From CAWJFP01 sp963842155 (GTDB lineage Bacteria > Pseudomonadota > Alphaproteobacteria > JACZXZ01), in assembly GCA_963842155.1 (NCBI GenBank), contig CAWJFP010000035.1:185123-249122 (forward strand): a DNA stretch of 64,000 nucleotides, in the 5' to 3' direction. The notes below the pieces were generated by a model that saw nothing but the letters and a program-made list of their open reading frames with translations, was not told where the DNA came from and did not search any database. This document shows positions 45,504-54,047 of the stretch, in pieces (the stretch's first letter is position 1; each line of letters begins with the position of its first letter). The position numbers and the translations under genes were made by a program.

Positions 45504-46342
45504 TCCTCGGTCTGCCGCTTGGTCGGCCGGGTGAAGATCGTCTCCGTATCGGCGAACTCGACCAGCTCGCCCAGATACATGAGCGCGGTGTAGTCCGAGA
45601 CGCGCGCCGCCTGCTGCAGATTATGCGTGACGATGACGACGGTGTAGTCGTCGCGCAACTCCTTGATCAGCTCCTCGATCTTCTGGGTGGAGACGGGATC
45701 GAGCGCCGAGGCCGGCTCGTCGAGCAGCAGCACTTCCGGATTGAGCGCGACCGCGCGCGCGATGCAAAGCCGCTGCTGCTGGCCGCCCGAGAGGCTCTGC
45801 CCGCTCGCCCGCAGCTTGTCGCGCACCTCCGTCCAGAGCGCGGCCTTGGTAAGCGCGGCCTCGACCCGCTCGTCCATCTCGACCGCGGCGAGCCGCTCGT
45901 AGAGCCTGATGCCGAAGGCGATGTTGTCGTAGATCGACATGGGGAAGGGCGTGGGCTTCTGGAACACCATGCCGACGCGCGAGCGCAGCCGGTTCAGGTC
46001 GATGCCGGGATCGAGGATGTTCTCGCCGTCGAGCATGACCTCGCCCTCGGCGCGCTGATTGGGATAGAGCTGGTAGATGCGGTTGATCGTGCGCAGCAGC
46101 GTCGACTTGCCGCAGCCGGAGGGCCCGATCAGCGCCGTCACGCGCCGGTCATGAATGGTCAGGCTGATCGAGTTCAGCGCCAGCGACTTGCCGTAGAAGA
46201 ATTTGACGTTGCGCAGCTCGAGCTTGGCCGCGGTCGGAGCGCGCCGGCGGCTGTCCTGCTCGACCTGCGGCGGCACGGGCGTGCGGACCGCCACGCGCGG
46301 CATTGCCGCGCGCTCGGCACGCTGGGTGTCGTCATTCGCCAT
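45479..46342 (-). CDS. pstB: Phosphate ABC transporter ATP-binding protein PstB
   Basis: A 287-residue ABC ATPase. Walker A is GPSGCGKST, the Q-loop region VGMVFQKPTPFPMSIYDN is typical of PstB, the signature is LSGGQQQRLCIARA and Walker B is LLLDEPASALD. A non-conserved N-terminal extension of about 38 residues is rich in Arg and Pro. It is the last pst gene in the window on this strand; phoU and phoB are not seen. Confidence 0.96.
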   Translation of the reverse strand: MANDDTQRAERAAMPRVAVRTPVPPQVEQDSRRRAPTAAKLELRNVKFFYGKSLALNSISLTIHDRRVTALIGPSGCGKSTLLRTINRIYQLYPNQRAEGEVMLDGENILDPGIDLNRLRSRVGMVFQKPTPFPMSIYDNIAFGIRLYERLAAVEMDERVEAALTKAALWTEVRDKLRASGQSLSGGQQQRLCIARAVALNPEVLLLDEPASALDPVSTQKIEELIKELRDDYTVVIVTHNLQQAARVSDYTALMYLGELVEFADTETIFTRPTKRQTEDYVTGRFG

Positions 46343-46354
46343 TTTGCCCTTCCT

Positions 46355-47278
46355 TCACGATCGTTTCTCGCGCTTGCCGACGACGAGGCGCACCAGGATG
46401 TTCAGGCCGAGGATGGTGGCGGTAACAAGCAGTGCGCCCGCCCAGGCCAGCTTCTGCCAGTCGTCGTAGGGGCTGAGCGCGAACTGGAAGATAACGACGG
46501 GCAGGTTCGCGATCGGCGCGTTGAGGTCCATCGACCAGAACTGGTTGTTGAGTACGGTGAAGAGGAGCGGTGCTGTCTCGCCCGCGATGCGCGCGAGCGC
46601 CAGCAGGATGCCGGTCAGGATGCCCGCGCGCGCGGCGCGGTAGCAGACCAGCACCACCACCTTCCAGCGCGGCGCGCCGAGCGCCGTCGCCGCCTCGCGC
46701 AGATCGTTGGGCACCAGGCGGAGCATGTCCTCGGTCGTCCGCACCACCACGGGGATGGCGATGAGGGCGAGGGCGAGGCCGCCCGCCCAAGCCGAGAAAT
46801 GCCGGCTCGGCACCACCGCCACCTCGTAGATGAAGAGGCCGATCAGAATCGAGGGCGCCGAGAGCAGGATATCGTTGATGAAGCGCGTGACCTCGGCGAT
46901 GCGCTTGGCATTGCCGTATTCGGCGAGATAGGTCCCGGCGAGCACGCCCACGGGCGCGCCGATGAAGATGCCGAGCGCGGTCAGCACGACGCTGCCGACG
47001 ATGGCGTTGAGCAGCCCCCCGGCGCTGCCCGGCGGCGGCGTCATCTGCGTGAACATCTGGACGCTCAGCCCTTCGAAGCCATAGCCGATGAGGGTCCAGA
47101 GGATCGAGACGAGGACGAGGAGGCCGAACAGAGTGACCGCCACCGAGGCGCCCATGTTGAAGAGATTGATCATCCTGCGCCGGCGCACCAGGGGAATACG
47201 CCGATAGGCCGCACGCAGCGCGATGAAGACCGCGACGATGAGCAGGAGGATCAGCCCGCTACGCAAATAATCCGTCAT
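46355..47278 (-). CDS. pstA: Phosphate ABC transporter permease PstA
   Basis: A 307-residue permease with six membrane helices. Typical PstA stretches are GGLLNAIVGSVVLTALGIFIG, GVLAGTYLAEYG and the EAA loop LREAATALGAPRWKVV. ATG 47278 has GGAAGG seven bases upstream, better placed than ATG 47293. It follows pstC with a short spacer and precedes pstB by 12 bases. Confidence 0.95.
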   Translation of the reverse strand: MTDYLRSGLILLLIVAVFIALRAAYRRIPLVRRRRMINLFNMGASVAVTLFGLLVLVSILWTLIGYGFEGLSVQMFTQMTPPPGSAGGLLNAIVGSVVLTALGIFIGAPVGVLAGTYLAEYGNAKRIAEVTRFINDILLSAPSILIGLFIYEVAVVPSRHFSAWAGGLALALIAIPVVVRTTEDMLRLVPNDLREAATALGAPRWKVVVLVCYRAARAGILTGILLALARIAGETAPLLFTVLNNQFWSMDLNAPIANLPVVIFQFALSPYDDWQKLAWAGALLVTATILGLNILVRLVVGKREKRS

Positions 47279-47298
47279 GCCGTTGCCTTCCATGGCGC

Positions 47299-48282
47299 TC
47301 AGCCCCTGACCTTGCTGGCCAGCCGGCGCAGCATCAGCTTGGCGAGCACCAGCACGATGAAGGTAATGACGAAGAGCAAGAGGCCGAGTGCTATGAGCGA
47401 CGAGGTGTAGATGTCGCCTACCGCCTCGGTGAACTCGTTGGCGATGGTCGAGGAGATGGTGGCGCCCGGCATGAAAAGCGACGCGCTGATGTCATGCGCG
47501 TTGCCGATCACGAAGGTGACGGCCATGGTCTCGCCCAGCGCGCGCCCGAGCCCGAGCATGACGGCGCCGACGACGCTCGTTCGCGTATGGGGCAGCGAGA
47601 CGTGGCGGATCACCTCCCAGGTGGTGCAGCCGATGGCATAGGCCGATTCGCGCAACACGTTGGGCACCGTCTCGAACACGTCGCGCATCACCGCCGAGAT
47701 GAAAGGCAGGATCATGACCGCGAGGATCAACCCGGCGGTCAGCAGGCCCACGCCGAAAGGCGGCCCATCGAAGAGCGCGCCGAGCAGCGGAACCTGGCCG
47801 AGCGTCGAGCCCAACGCGGGCTGGACATAGGCCTTGTAGACGGGCACGAAGACGAAGAGTCCCCACATGCCGTAGATGATGCTGGGGATCGCAGCAAGGA
47901 GCTCGACCGCCGTGCCGATCGGCTGGCGCAGCCAGGAGGGCGCCAGTTCCGTCAGCACGATGACGATGCCGAGACTCACGGGGACGCCGATGAGAATGGC
48001 GATGGTCGAGGTGATGAGTGTGCCGTAGATAGGGGCGAGTGCGCCGAAATTCTCGGTTACGGGGTTCCAGGCCGCGCTCACCAGGAAGCCGAGCTTGAAC
48101 TTCGCCAAGGCGGGCCAGCCGCCTTGGAGGAGCGAGAGCATGATGCCGACGAGGATGAGGAGGACGAAGAGAGCGAAGGCGAAGGTGAGGAAGTAGAAGA
48201 TGCGGTCGCCGAGCCTGCCTGAGCTGCGGGTCGAAAATTTGGAGCGGCCGGGGAGCGGCGAAGCGCCGTCAATCGCTGTCAT
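47299..48282 (-). CDS. pstC: Phosphate ABC transporter permease PstC
   Basis: About 327 residues with six helices and PstC landmarks: PIYGTLITSTIAILIGVPVS, LAAIPSIIYGMWGLFV and the EAA loop LRESAYAIGCTTWEVIRHV. The ATG at 48282 is preferred over TTG 48288. A strong hairpin in the pstS-pstC spacer separates it from pstS. Confidence 0.95.
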   Translation of the reverse strand: MTAIDGASPLPGRSKFSTRSSGRLGDRIFYFLTFAFALFVLLILVGIMLSLLQGGWPALAKFKLGFLVSAAWNPVTENFGALAPIYGTLITSTIAILIGVPVSLGIVIVLTELAPSWLRQPIGTAVELLAAIPSIIYGMWGLFVFVPVYKAYVQPALGSTLGQVPLLGALFDGPPFGVGLLTAGLILAVMILPFISAVMRDVFETVPNVLRESAYAIGCTTWEVIRHVSLPHTRTSVVGAVMLGLGRALGETMAVTFVIGNAHDISASLFMPGATISSTIANEFTEAVGDIYTSSLIALGLLLFVITFIVLVLAKLMLRRLASKVRG

Positions 48283-48379
48283 GATCAACCATAAAATTGC
48301 GTCCGGCGGATTGGCCTCCGGCCGGGCGCGGCCCCCCTCTCTTCTGCGCGCCCTAACACGTCATCGGGCGCGAGCGCGG

Positions 48380-48408
48380 CGGCGCGCCGGCTTTCTGCCG
48401 ACGCGCCG
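48380..48408 (-). terminator. Stable hairpin in the pstS-pstC spacer
   Basis: Twelve-base stem with one G-U wobble and a five-base loop (arms 48380-48391 and 48397-48408). There is no T-run, so it is more likely a message-stabilising or attenuating hairpin that raises pstS over pstCAB levels than a full terminator. Confidence 0.55.
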
Positions 48409-48428
48409 GCGGTCGATAGCGGCCCGAT

Positions 48429-49499
48429 TCAGTTCTGCGCCTTCTGCACCATGCCTGCGGTGAAGACCGGCTTGCCGTCCGCTCCCTTGATCTCCTTCTC
48501 CCAGGTCTTCTCGACGAGCTCGACGACGTTGTCCGGCATCGGGATGTAGTCGAGCGCCTCCGCCGTCTTCGAGCCGCTATGGTAGGCCCAATCGAAGAAT
48601 TTGAGCACCTCGGCCCCGATCTCGGGCTTGTCCTGAACCTTGTAGACCAGGATGAAGGTGGCGCCGGTGATCGGCCAGCTCGCCGCACCCGGCTGGTTGG
48701 TGAGCAGGAGATGAAAGTCTTCGGCATGCTCCCAATCCGCGTTGGCAGCGGCGGCGACGAAGGCGGAAGTCTCCGGCTTCACGAATTTGCCGGCCTGATT
48801 CTGCAACCAGGTCCAGGCCAGCTTGTTCTGCAGGGCATAGGCATATTCGACGTAGCCGATGCCGCCGTCGATCTGCTTGGCGTAGTTGGCGACGCCCTCG
48901 TTGCCCTTGGCGCCGACGCCCGCCGGCCATTCGACCGAGGTGTTCTCGCCGACCTTCTGCTGCCATTCAGGGCTCACTTGCGCGAGGTAATGGGTGAAGA
49001 TGAAGGTCGTGCCCGAGCCGTCGGAACGATGCACCACCGTGATCGTCGCGTCCGGCAGCTTGACGCCGGGATTGAGCGCCGCGAGCGCAGGGTCGTTCCA
49101 CTTGGTGATCTTCTTCAAGAAGATATCGGCGAGAACGGGACCGGTGAGCTTGACGGCGCCGGCGTCGAGGCCCTTGATGTTGACGACCGGCACCACGCCG
49201 CCCATCACCATGGGGAACTGGAGGAGCCCGGCCGCCTCGAGATCCTTCGCCTCGAGCGGCATGTCGGAGGCGCCGAAATCCACCGTCTTGGCCTTGATCT
49301 GCTTGATGCCGCCGCCCGAGCCGATCGATTGGTAATTGAGCCCGATCCCGGTCTTGGCCTTATAGGCCTCGGCCCATTTGGCGTAGATCGGGTAGGGGAA
49401 GGTAGCGCCGGCGCCCGAGATTTCAGCCGCCTGCAGGCTCGCCGCGAGACACAGCGGAACCGCAGCGGAAATCATGCCTGCCACCAGTCGTTGGATCAT
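48429..49499 (-). CDS. pstS: Periplasmic phosphate-binding protein PstS
   Basis: A 356-residue binding protein with a signal peptide ending LAASLQAAE. Phosphate-contact motifs are GAGATFPYPIYAKW, YQSIGSGGGIKQI, DFGASDMPL and HRSDGSGTTFIFTHYL. It delivers phosphate to PstCA. It leads the operon and is preceded by a PHO box at 49603-49620. Confidence 0.96.
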   Translation of the reverse strand: MIQRLVAGMISAAVPLCLAASLQAAEISGAGATFPYPIYAKWAEAYKAKTGIGLNYQSIGSGGGIKQIKAKTVDFGASDMPLEAKDLEAAGLLQFPMVMGGVVPVVNIKGLDAGAVKLTGPVLADIFLKKITKWNDPALAALNPGVKLPDATITVVHRSDGSGTTFIFTHYLAQVSPEWQQKVGENTSVEWPAGVGAKGNEGVANYAKQIDGGIGYVEYAYALQNKLAWTWLQNQAGKFVKPETSAFVAAAANADWEHAEDFHLLLTNQPGAASWPITGATFILVYKVQDKPEIGAEVLKFFDWAYHSGSKTAEALDYIPMPDNVVELVEKTWEKEIKGADGKPVFTAGMVQKAQN

Positions 49500-49602
49500 G
49501 GATGCTCTCCAAGATGGGGAAGTTAACGGCTGTCGCGCCGCCCTCGAACCAGGGCCCGCCGCGGTCGCCGCATCATTCGCGCGGGCAGAGTAGCGCGCGT
49601 CG

Positions 49603-49620
49603 ATGACAGTTCCGTGACGG
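49603..49620 (-). promoter_or_regulatory. PHO box upstream of pstS
   Basis: Minus strand CCGTCACGGAACTGTCAT: two seven-base direct repeats (CCGTCAC and CTGTCAT) 11 bases apart, matching the PhoB consensus CTGTCAT-n4-CTGTCAY with two changes in the first half. It lies about 105 bases before the pstS ATG. Confidence 0.7.
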
Positions 49621-49771
49621 CTTTATGACTATTATGCTATCCTTCGGAGGGAAATGGCGGCGAGACGAGGTGGAATTCCGCCTTCGTCAGCTCTTTGTCA
49701 TCGACCTTGTCATCCATCATGGTAACTTGGCCGCGCTTGCGATCTTGCCGGTCATGCACCAGGATATTTCC

Positions 49772-50095
49772 ATGAGAACCGCGAAATTCCAAATCGGCCA
49801 GATCGTCCGGCACCGGATCTTCCCCTTTCGCGGCGTCATCTTCGACGTCGATCCGGTGTTCTCGAATACCGAGGAATGGCTGATGTCGATTCCGGAGGAG
49901 ATCAGGCCGCGGCGCGACCAGCCCTTTTATCATCTGCTCGCCGAGAACGACGGGACCAGCTATATCGCCTATGTGTCGGAGCAGAACCTGCTGGCCGACG
50001 AGAGCGGCAAGCCGGTCTCCCATCCTCAGCTCAAGGAGCTGTTCAGGAGCTTGAGCGGCGGCCGCTACGTCGCGCGGAAGACGGTGACGAATTAG
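49772..50095 (+). CDS. hspQ: Heat shock protein HspQ
   Basis: A 107-residue HspQ (YccV-like, hemimethylated-DNA-binding fold). Landmarks are AKFQIGQIVRHRIFPFRGVI, DVDPVFSNTEEW and DQPFYHLLAENDG. HspQ binds and modulates Lon protease in enterobacteria. ATG 49772 has AGGA seven bases upstream; the longer frame to 49625 is in non-coding-like sequence over the PHO box. Confidence 0.92.
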   Translation: MRTAKFQIGQIVRHRIFPFRGVIFDVDPVFSNTEEWLMSIPEEIRPRRDQPFYHLLAENDGTSYIAYVSEQNLLADESGKPVSHPQLKELFRSLSGGRYVARKTVTN

Positions 50096-50220
50096 GCGGC
50101 TCGAAGCCGCTGGTTCCCGTCACGAGCGGCTTTCGCCCCGGAGTGGTGCCCGGCCCTATTTTTGCCAAAAAAATCGGAGACAAGCGTCTAGCCTCCTCCG
50201 CTTGACGGTATGAATGCGGC

Positions 50221-50234
50221 TTGCCATATGGCAA
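50221..50234. promoter_or_regulatory. Perfect palindrome fitting an NnrR/Dnr-type Crp/Fnr site
   Basis: The palindrome TTGCCATATGGCAA matches TTGNC-N4-GNCAA, the half-site pattern of the NnrR/Dnr branch of the Crp/Fnr family. It lies 69 bases upstream of the Crp/Fnr gene at 50303, so autoregulation is possible. The spacer of 207 bases around it has no gene. Confidence 0.5.
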
Positions 50235-50302
50235 ATTGACGTATGACATCGATGCGCAAGGGCAGGAGGTGGGCTGGCTCGGCATCCAGGAGGTAATTCG
50301 TA

Positions 50303-51025
50303 ATGCAGCAGGAAGATTTCGCGAGACTACGCCAAGTCGGCCTCTTCGCCGATCTCCCGGCCGACACCCTCCACGCCATCACCGATGCCGCCCTGCTGCA
50401 GCGGTTTCCCAGCCAGACCGTCCTGTTTCATCAAGGCGAGACGCCGGATTTCCTTCATATTCTGCTTGAGGGCAGCGTTCAGCTGGTGGGCACCTCGCTC
50501 GATCGGCGCGAGACCGTCGTGGAGATCCTCATGCCGGTCGACGCCTTCATGCCGGCGGCCGTGCTCACCCGGACGCCTTATCTCGTCTCGGCCAAGGTGG
50601 TGCGCGCGGCGCGCATCCTGATGCTGCCCGCGCCCGCCTTGCGCGAGAAGTTCGCAGAGGACGCCAAGCTCGCGGTCGTCATGGCGACCTCGCTCTCGCG
50701 GCAATATCGCGCCTTACTCCGCCAGGTGAAGGATCTCAAGCTCAGGACCTCGACCCAGCGCCTCGGCTGCCATCTCCTCGCGCTCGCCGGGCAGAACGGC
50801 AATGACGGGCTCATCGAGCTGCCGCATGACAAGCGGCTGATCGCGGCGCGCCTCGGCATGACGCCGGAGAGCCTGTCGCGCGCCTTCTCCGCCTTGCGCA
50901 AGCTCGGCGTCGAGGTGCATGGCCACCGCATCCGGCTCAACGACGTCGCGCGGCTCCGCGAGAAATGCCTGCCCGATCAGTTCATCGACGAAGCCGAGGC
51001 GGGCGTCAACCTGACCGCCGCCTAG
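50303..51025 (+). CDS. Crp/Fnr family transcriptional regulator
   Basis: A 240-residue regulator. The cyclic-nucleotide-binding-like beta-roll (about 15-130, QTVLFHQGETPDFLHILLEG) is followed by a dimerisation helix and a winged HTH with recognition helix TPESLSRAFSALRKLGV. The N-terminus lacks the Cys cluster of Fnr, so it is not an oxygen-sensing Fe-S protein. The DNA-binding helix resembles Dnr/FtrB members. A matching palindrome lies upstream at 50221-50234. Confidence 0.85.
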   Translation: MQQEDFARLRQVGLFADLPADTLHAITDAALLQRFPSQTVLFHQGETPDFLHILLEGSVQLVGTSLDRRETVVEILMPVDAFMPAAVLTRTPYLVSAKVVRAARILMLPAPALREKFAEDAKLAVVMATSLSRQYRALLRQVKDLKLRTSTQRLGCHLLALAGQNGNDGLIELPHDKRLIAARLGMTPESLSRAFSALRKLGVEVHGHRIRLNDVARLREKCLPDQFIDEAEAGVNLTAA

Positions 51026-51029
51026 GCGA

Positions 51030-52227
51030 TCAAGTCGCGCGGGCGTTCAATTGCGGGCCGCGATTGCCGCCCAGATAGGCGAGCGCCGCCGCCACGCCGC
51101 TCTCCCGGATCGGCACGCCCGCGCCTGCCAAGCCCATCTCGACACCGGCGAGCGTTCCCATCAGCATGAGATCGTTGAAATCGCCGAGATGGCCGATGCG
51201 GAAGAGCCGCCCCTGCATCTTGCCGAGCCCGGCGCCGAGCGCAAGGTCGAATTGCTCGAGGATGAGCTGGCGCAGCGCGTCCGCGTCATGGCCGGGCGGT
51301 AGCAGGATGGCGGTGATCGTGCTGGAATATTCGCGCGGGTCGAGCGCCGCGATCTCGAGGCCCCAGGCGCGCACGGCGCGCCGCGTCGCCTCGGCATGGC
51401 GGTCATGGCGGGCGAAGACGTTGTCGAGCCCTTCCTCGTTCAGCATGTCGAGCGCCTCGCGCAGCCCAAAAAGCATGTTCGTCGCGGGGGTGAAGGGGAA
51501 GAAGCCGGAACTCGTTGAAGGCCAGCATGTCGTCCCAGGCCCAATAGGCGCGTGGCAGCTTGGCTGTCTTCGCCGCCTTGCGCGCCTTCTCGCCGATGGC
51601 GTTGAAGGAGAGGCCAGGCGGCAGCATGAGGCCCTTCTGCGCGCCCCCCACCGTCACGTCCACGCCCCATTCGTCATGGCGGTAATCCATCGAGGCGAGC
51701 GAGGAGATGGTGTCCACCATGAAGAGGGCGGGGTGGCGCGCCGCGTCGATGGCCTTGCGCAGCGCGGGCACGCGCGAGGCGATCCCGGTCGAGGTCTCGT
51801 TATGGAGCACGCAGACGGCCTTGATACGATGCTCGCGGTCCTCGGCGAGGCGCGCCTCGACCTCCTCGGGCCGCGCGCCATGGCGCCAATCGCCCGACAG
51901 CAGCAGCGCCTCGAGTCCGAGGCGCCCGGCCACCCGCGCCCATTGCGCACCGAACTGGCCCGTTTCCGCCATCAGCACCCGGTCGCCGGGCGAGAGCGTG
52001 TTGACGAGCGCCGCCTCCCAGGCGCCCGTGCCCGACGAAGCGAAGACGAGCACCGGCCCGTCGGTCTTGAAGATCGGCTTCAGGTCCGCGAGGAGCGCGC
52101 GCGCGAGCTTTTGGAACTCGGGCCCGCGATGGTCGATGATGGGCCGGTCGATCGCTCGCAAGACGCGGTCCGGCAGATTGGTGGGCCCGGGGATCTGCAG
52201 GAAATGGCGGCCGGTGGGACGGGTCAT
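51030..52227 (-). CDS. sgaA: Class V aminotransferase, serine-glyoxylate aminotransferase type (frameshifted)
   Basis: About 398 residues after repair. PLP enzyme with HFLQIPGPTNLPDRVLRAI, FASSGTGAWEAALVN, DTISSLASMDYR and PLP-binding Lys in VGGAQKGLMLPPG. It transfers the amino group of serine or alanine to glyoxylate. The break at 51508-51513 (GAACTC on the plus strand) is repaired by removing one base, giving F-N-E-S-G-F-F-P-F-T-P on the coding strand; the rest runs to 51030. ATG 52227 has TGGAG seven bases upstream. Its 5' leader holds a 17-bp tandem repeat. Confidence 0.87.
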
Positions 52228-52263
52228 GACGTAGCTCCAGCGCTGCGCGGAAAAAAGGCAAAA

Positions 52264-52314
52264 GGGATGTAAAAGTAAGCGGGATGTAAAGGTAAGAGGG
52301 GTGTAAGGGAAGCA
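52264..52314. repeat. 17-bp tandem repeat, three copies, in the aminotransferase leader
   Basis: Units gggatgtaaaagtaagc (52264-52280), gggatgtaaaggtaaga (52281-52297) and ggggtgtaagggaagca (52298-52314) follow each other without gaps. They lie between the predicted promoter (52335-52362) and the ATG at 52227, so they would be transcribed into the 5' untranslated region. Confidence 0.75.
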
Positions 52315-52334
52315 CGAACGGTCGCCTAGTGGCG

Positions 52335-52362
52335 AATATGTCGCGCTCAATCCCAATGTCAA
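52335..52362 (-). promoter_or_regulatory. Candidate sigma70 promoter of the aminotransferase gene
   Basis: Minus strand: -35 TTGACA (52357-52362), 16-base spacer, -10 CATATT (52335-52340), about 108 bases before the ATG. The -35 is perfect; the -10 is moderate. Confidence 0.5.
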
Positions 52363-52454
52363 CCGAACTGTATTTCACGGTTTAATAATTCGTTTCTTCG
52401 CCGCAGAGTGGCTGTTATCTTTGCTCAAGGGCAGGCCGAGCCGGGGAGAGCACG

Positions 52455-53246
52455 ATGAAGCGCATATTGTTAGGCGGCATGGCGCTTGCGGCGATGGCGC
52501 TGGCCGCCGCCGCGCAGGCCGCCGATGCTCCTGCTGTGCCGGGGCCGTGGGACGGCTTCTATGCGGGCGTGAGTGGCGGCGGCGTCTGGGGGGACGACCT
52601 TGCAGGCATGCTTCCCACTCCGCCATCCGCTGCCGGTTCTATTCTACAGCAGGCGGCAAAAGGTCATATAGACGCGAACGGCGTGATCGCCGGCGGGCAG
52701 GTCGGATTTAATCGCGAGCTGCCTGGTTTCCTTCCCTTCGCCAACATCAACGGGCTGTTCGGCTTCGAGGCCGACATGAATTATACCGACCTGAGCGGCA
52801 GTCGAACCGCTGCTCTTCCGCCGCCGCTTTCGCCCGGAAACATCCTCGAGAAATTCAGCAGCGATTGGCTTGCCACGGCGCGGGTCCGGCTGGGCACGAC
52901 ATTTTGGAGCCAGTTCCTGCTCTATGGGACGGGCGGGCTCGCGATCGCCGATCCAAGCTTCAGCGGTGCCACCACCTTCCATTTCAATGCCGACCACCCT
53001 CACGTTACCTTTGCCGGGTCCCAAAGCGGGACGCTGATCGGCTGGACGGCCGGCGGCGGCGTGGAATGGATGTTCCTTCCGGGCTGGAGCGCGAAGCTCG
53101 AATATCTCCATGTCGATTTCGGCACCGCCGATTTCAACACCACCAGCACGGACCCCATCTTCAAGGGAGTTATTATCGTCAATCGCCATAAGCTCACCGA
53201 GGATATCGCGCGGCTCGGCATCAACTACAAATTCTGGGGCATCTGA
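52455..53246 (+). CDS. Outer membrane beta-barrel protein (Omp25/RopB-like)
   Basis: A 263-residue exported protein. A signal peptide (MALAAMALAAAAQA-A) precedes an OMP_b-brl domain with WDGFYAGVSGGGVWGDD, FGFEADMNYTDL, ARVRLGTTF and AKLEYLHVDFG. The C-terminus reads GINYKFWGI, so the usual terminal Phe is displaced by three residues. It is followed by a related gene 45 bases later. Confidence 0.82.
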   Translation: MKRILLGGMALAAMALAAAAQAADAPAVPGPWDGFYAGVSGGGVWGDDLAGMLPTPPSAAGSILQQAAKGHIDANGVIAGGQVGFNRELPGFLPFANINGLFGFEADMNYTDLSGSRTAALPPPLSPGNILEKFSSDWLATARVRLGTTFWSQFLLYGTGGLAIADPSFSGATTFHFNADHPHVTFAGSQSGTLIGWTAGGGVEWMFLPGWSAKLEYLHVDFGTADFNTTSTDPIFKGVIIVNRHKLTEDIARLGINYKFWGI

Positions 53247-53291
53247 GGCGCCGCCCATGTTGGGGCAAGGCGCAAAGATAGGGGATGTGTC

Positions 53292-54032
53292 ATGAAGAAG
53301 CTGATAGCGGCAACCATTGTTTTCGCCGCGCTAGGCATGACGGCCGAGGCGCGGGCCGCGGATCCATCCGTGGCCCAGGCGCCGCCGGCCCCGCCCGCGC
53401 CCATGAACTGGACCGGCTTTTACGTGGGCGTGGACGCAGGCTATGGCTGGGGCGATGGCGGCGCCGACATTTCGCCTCCCATAGCCGGGACTCCCACCCA
53501 TTATTCCTTCACGCGTAACGGCTTCATCGGCGGTGTCGATGGCGGCTACAACTATCAATTCAACGATTGGCTCGTATTTGGCGCCGAGGCCGACTTCAGC
53601 GGCTCGGCGATCGGCGGGCTGCGCTCGAGCAGCTTTGTCGTCGCGGGTCTCACCAGCTATGGCGAGGCCTCGCAAGAGCTGCAATGGGTGGGCACGGTGC
53701 GCGGCCGCATCGGCGTTCCCGTTATGAATCAGTTCCTCGTCTATGCGACGGGGGGGTTGTCCTATGGCCAAACGGAGTACAGATATACGCTTTCGAGCGT
53801 GAACTCGCTTTCGGCCCGCGAGAGCAACCTCTCCCTCGGCTGGGTGGCCGGCGCCGGCGCCGAATATTGGCTCATGCCGTTCTGGACGGTGAGGGCGGAA
53901 TTCCTCTATTTCGACCTCGGCAGCAGGACGATCAATGACGCGGCCGTTGGCGTTATCGTGAGGCCGCAAAGCGCGCGTTTCCCCAACAACGATACCGCTG
54001 TCTTCCGCGTTGGCATCGACTACCATTTCTAG
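53292..54032 (+). CDS. Outer membrane beta-barrel protein (Omp25/RopB-like), paralogue
   Basis: A 246-residue paralogue of the preceding gene with signal peptide (ending AEARAAD), MNWTGFYVGVDAGYGWGDG, VFGAEADFSGSAIGG, GRIGVPVMNQFLVYATGG and AEFLYFDLG. The C-terminal residue is Phe (GIDYHF), the usual Bam recognition end. Gene pairs like this are common in alphaproteobacteria. Confidence 0.84.
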   Translation: MKKLIAATIVFAALGMTAEARAADPSVAQAPPAPPAPMNWTGFYVGVDAGYGWGDGGADISPPIAGTPTHYSFTRNGFIGGVDGGYNYQFNDWLVFGAEADFSGSAIGGLRSSSFVVAGLTSYGEASQELQWVGTVRGRIGVPVMNQFLVYATGGLSYGQTEYRYTLSSVNSLSARESNLSLGWVAGAGAEYWLMPFWTVRAEFLYFDLGSRTINDAAVGVIVRPQSARFPNNDTAVFRVGIDYHF

Positions 54033-54047
54033 CCGGAAGGCCGCAGC

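Noticed and set aside
45623..47410. 595-codon plus-strand frame opposite pstB/pstA
   Set aside because: Antisense shadow of two clear pst genes, with biased charged composition and no domain.
48380..48408. Rho-independent terminator between pstS and pstC
   Set aside because: The hairpin lacks a T-run and interrupts a normal operon, so full termination is unlikely; kept as a hairpin only.
53551..54032. Omp gene pair as a recent tandem duplication
   Set aside because: The two proteins share architecture and a few motifs but differ through most of their length, so no recent duplication is evident.
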